Part shown: piece by piece, positions 1-6,010 of the stretch
Numbering within the stretch: position 1 is the first letter of the stretch
Layout: each line of letters begins with the position of its first letter
NCBI GenBank assembly: GCA_946412445.1
Contig: CAMKHH010000046.1
Span: 1-7,908 of the forward strand
From: an uncultured Eubacterium sp.
GTDB lineage: Bacteria > Bacillota > Clostridia > Lachnospirales > Lachnospiraceae
Direction: 5' to 3'
DNA length: 7,908 bases
Made by a program: the position numbers and the translations under genes
The notes under the pieces: generated by a model
What the model was told of the DNA's origin: nothing
Databases searched by the model: none
The model's input: the letters and a program-made list of their open reading frames with translations, nothing else

Positions 1-23
1 ATACCAATTCTATACAATTCTTA

Positions 24-52
24 TTGACTTTCTTTTTTATACATGCTACTAT
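24..52 (+). promoter_or_regulatory. Sigma-A-type promoter for the glycoside operon
   Basis: The -35 box is TTGACT (24-29) and the -10 box is TACTAT (47-52), separated by exactly 17 bases. A TG dinucleotide at 44-45 gives an extended -10 (TGnTACTAT). The surrounding DNA is AT-rich. Transcription would start near 59-60, leaving a leader of roughly 97 bases before the regulator start at 157. The promoter would serve the regulator and, by read-through, the four genes behind it, since no comparable promoter was seen in the short gaps between them. The box match is direct observation; activity is inferred. Confidence 0.7.
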
Positions 53-104
53 TATGAAAAGTGTTCAAATACAGGAATTTATATTTGAATTTAGAATTAA
101 TTTT

Positions 105-130
105 TAATTTTGGTATCGGTATCAAAATTA
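105..130. promoter_or_regulatory. Candidate LacI-family (or cre-like) operator
   Basis: This is a 26-base pseudopalindrome centred on a CpG at 117/118, with 11 of 13 positions symmetric (outer arms TAATTTTG and CAAAATTA). The core also reads as a tandem repeat, GGTATC-GGTATC (112-123). A central CpG is typical of LacI-family operators because the hinge helix inserts there. The inner 14 bases (111-124) match the CcpA cre consensus TGWAANCGNTNWCA except at two positions, so CcpA is an alternative binder. It lies about 45 bases downstream of the predicted transcription start, which would suit roadblock-type autoregulation by the adjacent regulator. It could also form an RNA hairpin in the leader. 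Confidence 0.55.
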
Positions 131-140
131 TTTATATATC

Positions 141-147
141 GGAGGGG
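141..147 (+). promoter_or_regulatory. Ribosome-binding site deciding the regulator start
   Basis: GGAGGGG lies 9 bases before the ATG at 157. The reading frame stays open upstream to a GTG at 61, but that codon sits at the predicted transcription start with no upstream binding site. The site here therefore places the real start at 157. Confidence 0.8.
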
Positions 148-156
148 ACTTTTAAT

Positions 157-1239
157 ATGTCAAATGAGCAAAAAAAACTTACAATTTATGAAATCGCAAA
201 GCTGAGCGGTGTATCTGTTTCTACGATTTCCCGTGTTCTCAACAATAGTCCATATGTTTCAGCAAAAACGCAGGCCCACGTAACAGACATCATTAATAAA
301 TATCACTTTTCACCAAGCTCTGTGGCCAGAGCCATGATCAGTAATCATACCCAGACGCTTGGAGTTATTATTTCTGACATTACAAATCCTTACTTCAACG
401 AATTATATTTAGAAATTCAGCGTTATGCAGTTGATTATGGATATTCCATCCTTTTATGCAACACTTTCTATGGTGGTTCTTCTCATGGTGTTTCCGATTC
501 CATACCTGAAAACACTTATTTTCAGATGATGCTGGATAAAAAGGTCGATGGAGTTTTAATTCTGGGAGGAGAAATAGACCGTAATATTATTTCTGATTCA
601 TACAAAGAAACTCTAAATCGTATAAACGAACAGATTCCTGTAGTAATTCTGGGCCAGTCTATTCCTGATTGTAACTGCATCTTTGTAGACCGGAACTTAA
701 GCGGTGGTGTATCCGCCCTGATTCATCACCTGTTAGCTTTGGGCCGACGCAGGATAGGCTTTGTGGGTGGAGAAGAGGAGGTTCGTACCACCACCGCCAG
801 ACTGTCTGCCTATAAGCAGACACTGCAGAATCTGCAAATTCCCTTAGAGCCTTCCCTGATTTCGTTAAGTAATTACTATGCACCGGATGGGTATCTGGCT
901 ATGGAAAAGCTTCTAAACCAGGCAGAATCCTCTCCTACTGCAGTTGTATGTATCAATGACGCAGTAGCACAAGGTGCGATTCGTGCCGTCGCAGACAAAG
1001 GACTTCGTGTCCCGGAAGATATTTCTGTTGTCAGCTGTGATCAATTTCCCTCAGGAGAATATACCTGTCCCCGACTTACAACACTGGATCAACAGAACAG
1101 TTATCTCGGACGTATGTCCATTATGACATTAATAAGTGCCATCAATAATGATTCCGAATGTATAAGAATTTCTCACAATCCCCGTTTGATTATTCGTGAA
1201 TCCTGTGGTGCCGGACTGGGTTATCAATTCGAGCAATAA
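157..1239 (+). CDS. LacI/GalR-family transcriptional regulator
   Basis: A 360-residue DNA-binding regulator, the normal length for the LacI family. The N-terminal helix-turn-helix spans about residues 8-30 (LTIYEIAKLSGVSVSTISRV), followed by the hinge-helix region at 53-60 with A57-R58-A59-M60. The usual minor-groove-inserting Leu of the hinge is Met60 here. Residues from about 66 to the C-terminus form the periplasmic-binding-protein-like effector domain, starting TLGVIISDITNPYF and including the typical VDGVLILGG and PTAVVCINDAVAQGA stretches. It is first in a five-gene unit of glycoside-related enzymes, so it most likely represses that unit and responds to an imported sugar or its product. 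The effector cannot be read from the sequence. The candidate operator at 105-130 suggests autoregulation. The family call is secure; repression versus activation is inferred. Confidence 0.93.
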   Translation: MSNEQKKLTIYEIAKLSGVSVSTISRVLNNSPYVSAKTQAHVTDIINKYHFSPSSVARAMISNHTQTLGVIISDITNPYFNELYLEIQRYAVDYGYSILLCNTFYGGSSHGVSDSIPENTYFQMMLDKKVDGVLILGGEIDRNIISDSYKETLNRINEQIPVVILGQSIPDCNCIFVDRNLSGGVSALIHHLLALGRRRIGFVGGEEEVRTTTARLSAYKQTLQNLQIPLEPSLISLSNYYAPDGYLAMEKLLNQAESSPTAVVCINDAVAQGAIRAVADKGLRVPEDISVVSCDQFPSGEYTCPRLTTLDQQNSYLGRMSIMTLISAINNDSECIRISHNPRLIIRESCGAGLGYQFEQ

Positions 1240-1253
1240 TGTTATCCAAATAC

Positions 1254-1269
1254 GTGCATGGATATGCAC
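1254..1269 (+). repeat. Small inverted repeat before the dehydrogenase gene
   Basis: GTGCAT (1254-1259) and ATGCAC (1264-1269) form perfect 6-base arms around a 4-base centre, GGAT. It lies between the regulator stop and the ribosome-binding site at 1276. It has no T-run, so it is not an intrinsic terminator. It could be a small mRNA hairpin that sets expression of the enzymes relative to the regulator, or a protein-binding half-site pair. The arms do not resemble the operator candidate at 105-130. Confidence 0.35.
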
Positions 1270-1286
1270 AGAAATGAGGGGTGAAT

Positions 1287-2273
1287 ATGTCTATAAATTA
1301 CAGCATTACGTTTACAGCGCGTCAAAAGGCCGAGCTCATTGCTTCTACTTTTAACGAAAAACCGGCGGCCCATGAAATCATCGGTAAAACACTTGTCTCT
1401 GTCGTTTCAAATGGCTCGGAAACAGGGGGCTACATGAGCTATGGCGGCGAAGCCTCCTATCCCTGTGAAACAGGGTATGCCAATATCCTGCAAATTACGG
1501 AAGTAGGAAGTGATGTGAAAGGGCTGCATCCAAACGATCTGGTTTTTTCTCTGACTCCCCACAGGCTCTATAACTTAGTTTCTTCAAAAGATGTTTTTCT
1601 GATTCCAAAAGATGTCGCTTTGGAAAAAGCAGTACTTTGCCGCTTTCCGGCCGTTTCCATGACTGCCATTTTGAGAAGCAGTATCAAGCCTACAGAACCT
1701 GCTATAGTGAGCGGTCTGGGGATTGTTGGGCTTATGTGCGCACAGGTATTGCAGCACCTCGGATTTTATGTATATGCTGCAGATCCGAACCAAAAACGTC
1801 GGGAGACAGCCCACACTTGTGGCCTGAAATATGTTGCCCCTTCTATTGAAAGCTTTGGACTGGACTACAAAAGTATTGGGTTGGCAATTGACTGCTCCGG
1901 AAATGACAATGCCATTCTTTCCATTATTCCGTATATTCGGCAAATGGGCGATTTGGCCTTGGTGGGTGTACCATGGCAGCTCACATCTGATGTATCTGCC
2001 CATGAGTTACTGCGTCAGATTTTCTACTCCTATCTAAATATCTACTCTGGATGGGAGTGGTCTCTTCCACTGCATTCCGGAGATTTTAATCCCAACAGCA
2101 GCTTTCGGAATATGGAAACTGCTCTTCGCTGGATTACAGACGGTTTTATTGTAACAGATGGGATTTATGAACTCTTTTATCCTCAGAACTGTGACAACCT
2201 CTATTCGACTATTGCAAATGGAAAGTTGGAAAAAACCTGTGCAATTTTCGACTGGCGCGGCTTTCAGGATTAA
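1287..2273 (+). CDS. Zinc-independent medium-chain dehydrogenase/reductase (MDR superfamily)
   Basis: A 328-residue NAD(P)-dependent oxidoreductase with the alcohol-dehydrogenase (COG1063-like) fold. The N-terminal GroES-like domain shows YPCETGYANILQITEVG (58-74), L80-x3-D84-L-V and the conserved P91-H92. The Rossmann domain carries G143-L-G-I-V-G148, and D166 at the end of the second strand suggests preference for NAD over NADP. The catalytic zinc motif (Cys-Gly-Thr-Asp) is replaced by S41-N-G-S-E45, and the four-cysteine structural zinc lobe is absent. It therefore resembles the BchC-like 'S-x-G-T-E' MDR branch often found beside sugar oxidoreductases. ATG 1287 is chosen over the GTG at 1281 because GAGGGG (1276-1281) overlaps that GTG and sits 5 bases before the ATG. 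Its operon suggests oxidation or reduction of a sugar hydroxyl or keto group; the substrate is unknown. Confidence 0.85.
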   Translation: MSINYSITFTARQKAELIASTFNEKPAAHEIIGKTLVSVVSNGSETGGYMSYGGEASYPCETGYANILQITEVGSDVKGLHPNDLVFSLTPHRLYNLVSSKDVFLIPKDVALEKAVLCRFPAVSMTAILRSSIKPTEPAIVSGLGIVGLMCAQVLQHLGFYVYAADPNQKRRETAHTCGLKYVAPSIESFGLDYKSIGLAIDCSGNDNAILSIIPYIRQMGDLALVGVPWQLTSDVSAHELLRQIFYSYLNIYSGWEWSLPLHSGDFNPNSSFRNMETALRWITDGFIVTDGIYELFYPQNCDNLYSTIANGKLEKTCAIFDWRGFQD

Positions 2274-2297
2274 ATTTTCAGAAAGGAATCCATTCAA

Positions 2298-3068
2298 ATG
2301 AGCCAAAAAATTCATGTAACAATATTTAATGAACATAATCAGGATTGCGGCGAACCCGTAAAATCTATATACCCTGATGGTATCCACACAGCCATTGCCC
2401 AGGCTTTTTACGGGTACGATGAATTTGAAGTGAAAATTGCCACTCAGGATATGCCTTCCCATGGGCTTTCTGAAGAAGTACTTGCAGATACAGATGTTCT
2501 TATCTGGTGGAGCCACATTGATAATGATTCTTTTGATGATGTGGTTGCAAATAGAATTTGTCATCATGTTGTCAACCGCGGAATGGGCTTTATTGCACTA
2601 CATGCTTCAATTTTCTCAAAGCCCTGGCAGTGGATGCTTGGTATCTATTATGATGCAGGCCTTTGGGGACGTTTTCGAACGATGCCCAGGGGTGAAAGAG
2701 AAAGATTATGGGTTATCAGCCCTGGCCATCCCATCACATATGGACTCGATGAGTGTATCGAGATCCCTGCAGATGAAATGTATGGTGAGCCGCAGTTGAT
2801 TCCCGAGCCGGATCAGACCATTTTTCTTACATGGTGGGAAGGCGGCGATGTATGCCGCAGCGGCAATATCTTTTACCGGGGAAGGGGAAAACTGTTTCAA
2901 TTTACGCCTGGTCATGAGACTTTTCCAATTTTATATCAAGAAGAAATACACCAAATTCTGCGCAATGCTGCAAAATGGATGGCACCGGACCCTGCAATGA
3001 TTGTTCCAGCAACGGGGGACGGGCATCTAAACGGGAATGCACATGAGAATCTCAGTCACAGAATGTAG
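2298..3068 (+). CDS. ThuA-domain protein (trehalose-utilization-like)
   Basis: A 256-residue single-domain protein of the ThuA family (glutamine-amidotransferase-like alpha/beta fold), full length and with no signal peptide or membrane segment. Recognisable motifs are VLIWWSH (67-73), GFIALHAS with H102, P142-G-H144-P, E160-M-Y-G-E164, and the C-terminal P204-G-H206-E-T-F-P. The family is named after ThuA of the rhizobial trehalose/sucrose-use locus, where it works with the Gfo/Idh dehydrogenase ThuB on keto-sugar derivatives; its exact reaction is poorly defined. No ThuB-like Gfo/Idh gene is present here, so the preceding MDR may be the redox partner. An AGAAAGGA site (2280-2287) precedes the ATG by 10 bases. 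The gap from the dehydrogenase gene is 24 bp, so the two are almost certainly co-transcribed. The family call is firm and the biochemical role is not. Confidence 0.9.
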   Translation: MSQKIHVTIFNEHNQDCGEPVKSIYPDGIHTAIAQAFYGYDEFEVKIATQDMPSHGLSEEVLADTDVLIWWSHIDNDSFDDVVANRICHHVVNRGMGFIALHASIFSKPWQWMLGIYYDAGLWGRFRTMPRGERERLWVISPGHPITYGLDECIEIPADEMYGEPQLIPEPDQTIFLTWWEGGDVCRSGNIFYRGRGKLFQFTPGHETFPILYQEEIHQILRNAAKWMAPDPAMIVPATGDGHLNGNAHENLSHRM

Positions 3069-3111
3069 GCTGTTTTCTGCATAAAATAGTAAGAAAGGTA
3101 TGGTATGAATC

Positions 3112-3537
3112 ATGTATAAGAGGTTAAAGCAAAATGGTATCCATCATGTTTGTCTGCGTGTACCCGATTTATATAAGACGGTCAATTTTTACAAAGCTTC
3201 CTTTGGTGCCACATTAGTTTCAGAATGGGGGACGGAAGGCACAGCGGATCACGCATTTATACTGGATTTGGGCACGGGTGATTTTTTAGAAATATTTGAG
3301 ACCCAGGAACCCTTATCCATGGGCAAGTGGCAGCATGTAGCAATCTGGAGCAATGACATGGAAGCTGACTATAAAAGAGCAATTGCCAATGGCGCCACCG
3401 TCAGCACCGAGCCCGCTATCTCCCACATCCCCACTCGTTCTGATCAGATTGTCCATATGAAATATGGTTTTCTTAACGCTCCCGGCGGAGAATGCGTAGA
3501 ATTGATTCAAGATGTAGACGCGGATGCGCATATGTGA
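3112..3537 (+). CDS. VOC-family (glyoxalase/bleomycin-resistance fold) metalloprotein
   Basis: A 141-residue protein with two beta-alpha-beta-beta-beta modules, the usual size for a single-chain vicinal-oxygen-chelate protein. The four expected metal ligands can be assigned as H12 (IHHVCLRVPD), E60 (FLEIFE), H75 (WQHVAIW) and E130 (ECVELIQ), so a divalent-metal centre is likely intact. Known VOC activities include glyoxalase, epimerase, dioxygenase, isomerase and thiol-transferase reactions, and the sequence does not choose between them. Its place between a ThuA gene and a glycosidase gene makes a role in enolisation or rearrangement of a keto-sugar plausible, but this is inference. ATG 3112 is used because ATGs at 3100 and 3105 run into stops at once. 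The nearest Shine-Dalgarno (AGAAAGG, 3092-3098) is 13 bases away, which is long and may lower translation. Confidence 0.88.
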   Translation: MYKRLKQNGIHHVCLRVPDLYKTVNFYKASFGATLVSEWGTEGTADHAFILDLGTGDFLEIFETQEPLSMGKWQHVAIWSNDMEADYKRAIANGATVSTEPAISHIPTRSDQIVHMKYGFLNAPGGECVELIQDVDADAHM

Positions 3538-3549
3538 AAGAGGCTCCTT

Positions 3550-5916
3550 ATGAAAAATCAAAATGACTTTGATCAACTTCTCCTTCAAACCGGTATGTTA
3601 CACTGGCGCATGCCCATAGATGAAACAGCTTCCCTGGAACATCGTATCAGACAGAAACCTGTCAGCTGCAGTAAACCTCTATGGGACGGCACCAGTCTGA
3701 ACCACTGGACAAAAACAGGTCATGGAACGCTTACTGTTACGGAAAATAATACTCTTTGCCTACAGGCAGCCGCACGGACCGATCACTGGCCGGAGGGCTC
3801 TCCCGCTGATGGAGATTACTGTGCTTTCGGTTCGCTAAATGCCAGCCTGCAAGTAGAGCAATCTGACTGGCAGCCCTTCAATCGGCTTCATTTTCAAATA
3901 TATCCTGACTGTGTAGGAATGCATTCTCCTATGATAGCCCTTCAGCTCTATAATAATGGGAAAGAGAAAATTCCTGACCGATACTTTCGGGAAGGCTGCC
4001 ATACTATTTATTTAAAAAATGCGCAGTGGAATGATTGCATATGGGAATTTCCTTCTCTTCCGAGAGATTGTGTTACCTCCCTTATGTTTACCGTACATTG
4101 TTATGGAAAAGAACTTTCGATGGATGATTTGCTTTGTTTTGAAATAAAAGACATTTGTTTGGAACACACGCCAATAGTCAGCCATACACAAGGCTGGCAG
4201 TGCGATAAAAATACCGTTATTTATTCGACTGAAGGTTACTGGGTTGACGGTGCGAAAACCGCTGTTACCTCTGAAAAAACCAACTCTTTTCAACTCTGCA
4301 GTGCAAGCAGTGGTCTTCCCGTGTATATTGGTACACCTCTTCCGTTAAAAAATGAAAAGGGCTTGTTTTATCTTTGGGATTTTTCTGCTGTTTGTGAGGA
4401 AGGAACCTATTTCCTTAAATCGGATCCACCAAAAATAAACAGTGATATTTTCCAAATCGCTGTTCATCCACTGTATCAATCTGTATGGTCGGTATTGAAT
4501 TTTCTTTACTGTGAACGATGTGGCTATCCGGTGGGCAGAGGACACGGCAGCTGCCATGGCGATATTATCGCTGAACATAACGGTCTGAAACTAATTTACA
4601 ATGGTGGCTGGCACGATGCCGGAGACGTCAGTCAGCAAACACTGCAAACAGCAGAGATTGTCCATTCTCTTCTTGAAATGGCCGTACGGGTACAGGAAAA
4701 AGAACCTGCTCTCTATTACCGTATTATGGAAGAAGCCGTCTGGGGTTTGGATTTTATTCTTCGCATGCGTTTTGCAGATGGTTACCGTGCTACAAGTGCA
4801 GGAATCCGCCGCTGGAGCGATGGATTGATTGGGAACATGGATGACTGCTGTGCCAGAATTCATAATCATGCCTTTGAAAATTTCCTTATGGCAGGCGTTG
4901 AAGCCTATGCAGCCCGTGTTCTGGAAGAAATTGATTTTCCTCTCTCCCAAAAAGCATATCTTGCAGCATGTGAAGATTATCAGTTTGCCCACAATCGCTT
5001 TGAAGAAAAAGGGATGGAGCTGCCAATTTTCTTTGAGCACTCCTATAACAGCAGCCTTTCCCAGTATTGGGCTACCGCCAGTTGGGCCGCTTCCCAGATC
5101 TTTTCCTGTAAAGGAGAGTCCCGTTTTGGAGATTTTTCGGTAGAATATGCGTGCAGGATGCTTACCTGTCAAGAAACGGGCAATAAAAACTGCCCTATCG
5201 CAGGCTTCTTTTACAGGGAACCGGATCACAAGGCAATTGTTCATTTTAACCATCAGTCCCGGGAGCAGATTTATATGCAGGCTCTGGAACTTCTTTGTCT
5301 GACCCAGCCGGTCCATCATGACAAGCCATATTGGGAACATGCAATGCTGCTGCATGCAGACTATCTGAAAAAAATTTATTCTTTTGCACAGCCTTATGGC
5401 ATGCTTCCGGCAGGTATTCACAAATTGGATGAATATACGGATGAACAAACTTTTCATCTTCTTCACTTGATGACCTCCTTTGAAGAAGACAGCAGTAATT
5501 ACAAAAAACAGCTTGAACATGGTATTCAATTAAACAAAGAATACTGTCTCCGTTTTTTCCCCATTTGGTTTTCTTTCCGCGGCAACGAAACAATTCACCT
5601 GTCAGAAGGAAAGTCAGCATCCATTCTTGGGCGATATTTTAATGATAAGGAACTGATACAAATAGCTAAAGAACAGCTCTACTGGACTTTTGGCAAGAAC
5701 CCCTTTGGTCAATCACTTGTCTACGGTGTGGGCAATAATTTTGCTCAGCAATACGGTGCACTTAATGGTGAAATGGCCGGCAGTATCCCTGTAGGTATTG
5801 AAACCCGCGGAAACGAAGATGTGCCCTTCTGGCCTATGGAAAACACGGCAACCTATAAAGAAGTATGGACCACTTCAGCAGGCCGTTGGCTCTGGCTGGC
5901 GGCAGATCTCTATTAG
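3550..5916 (+). CDS. GH9-like glycoside hydrolase, cytoplasmic, with Ig-like and N-terminal beta-sandwich domains
   Basis: A 788-residue enzyme. Residues about 40-206 form an unassigned, probably beta-sandwich, carbohydrate-binding-like domain (for example DWQPFNRLHFQIYPD from 106 and FEIKDICLE near 197). Residues about 214-306 match the CelD-type N-terminal Ig-like domain (AKTAVTSE, YLWDFSAVCEEGTYFL, SDIFQIA). Residues about 312-788 form the (alpha/alpha)6 GH9 catalytic domain, with R323-C-G and C335-H-G-D. G352-G-W-H-D356-A-G-D359 supplies the two aspartates that hold and activate water, and Y769-K-E771-V-W aligns with the GH9 catalytic acid. The usual H-x-R of GH9 signature 1, after F714-G-K-N-P-F-G-Q-S-L-V-Y-G, is replaced by FAQQYGAL (731-738). 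There is no signal peptide, dockerin or anchor, so it likely acts inside the cell on a short imported beta-glycoside. The binding site AAAGAGG (3537-3543) overlaps the VOC stop, indicating coupling. Inverting GH9-type hydrolysis is expected; substrate unknown. Confidence 0.87.
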   Translation: MKNQNDFDQLLLQTGMLHWRMPIDETASLEHRIRQKPVSCSKPLWDGTSLNHWTKTGHGTLTVTENNTLCLQAAARTDHWPEGSPADGDYCAFGSLNASLQVEQSDWQPFNRLHFQIYPDCVGMHSPMIALQLYNNGKEKIPDRYFREGCHTIYLKNAQWNDCIWEFPSLPRDCVTSLMFTVHCYGKELSMDDLLCFEIKDICLEHTPIVSHTQGWQCDKNTVIYSTEGYWVDGAKTAVTSEKTNSFQLCSASSGLPVYIGTPLPLKNEKGLFYLWDFSAVCEEGTYFLKSDPPKINSDIFQIAVHPLYQSVWSVLNFLYCERCGYPVGRGHGSCHGDIIAEHNGLKLIYNGGWHDAGDVSQQTLQTAEIVHSLLEMAVRVQEKEPALYYRIMEEAVWGLDFILRMRFADGYRATSAGIRRWSDGLIGNMDDCCARIHNHAFENFLMAGVEAYAARVLEEIDFPLSQKAYLAACEDYQFAHNRFEEKGMELPIFFEHSYNSSLSQYWATASWAASQIFSCKGESRFGDFSVEYACRMLTCQETGNKNCPIAGFFYREPDHKAIVHFNHQSREQIYMQALELLCLTQPVHHDKPYWEHAMLLHADYLKKIYSFAQPYGMLPAGIHKLDEYTDEQTFHLLHLMTSFEEDSSNYKKQLEHGIQLNKEYCLRFFPIWFSFRGNETIHLSEGKSASILGRYFNDKELIQIAKEQLYWTFGKNPFGQSLVYGVGNNFAQQYGALNGEMAGSIPVGIETRGNEDVPFWPMENTATYKEVWTTSAGRWLWLAADLY

Positions 5917-5934
5917 CAGGCCATATACAACAAA

Positions 5935-5976
5935 GAAGCCCCATCGTCCCATATAATCTCAGGACGATGGGACTTC
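5935..5976. terminator. Bidirectional intrinsic terminator between convergent operons
   Basis: Perfect 10-base arms CCCATCGTCC (5940-5949) and GGACGATGGG (5962-5971) enclose a 12-base loop. Beyond one C/A mismatch the stem extends by GAAG (5935-5938) pairing with CTTC (5973-5976). On the - strand the stem is followed directly by TTTGTTGTAT, a fair U-tract that would end the metNIQ transcript. On the + strand a T5 run (5987-5991) follows about 10 bases after the stem, so termination there may be weaker. The position, 18-23 bp after the GH9 gene stop and about 35 bp after the metQ stop, fits a shared terminator. Confidence 0.8.
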
Positions 5977-6010
5977 CTATATTCTCTTTTTCAAATCCCG
6001 GTTTTAGCTC

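Noticed and set aside
61..156. Upstream extension of the LacI regulator from a GTG start at 61
   Set aside because: The GTG lies at the predicted transcription start, has no ribosome-binding site, and the added residues are unrelated to the family, while the ATG at 157 has a strong site and starts just before the helix-turn-helix.
1584..2003. 139-codon open frame on the - strand inside the dehydrogenase gene
   Set aside because: It is antisense to the Rossmann-domain coding region and shows no family resemblance; a chance open frame.
2034..2567. 177-codon open frame on the - strand across the dehydrogenase/ThuA junction
   Set aside because: It runs antisense to two supported genes and spans their intergenic gap, with no recognisable domain.
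4591..5529. 312-codon open frame on the - strand inside the GH9 gene
   Set aside because: It is fully antisense to a well-supported enzyme with conserved catalytic motifs, and its translation resembles no family I recognise. It looks like a mirror of the GH9 codon pattern.
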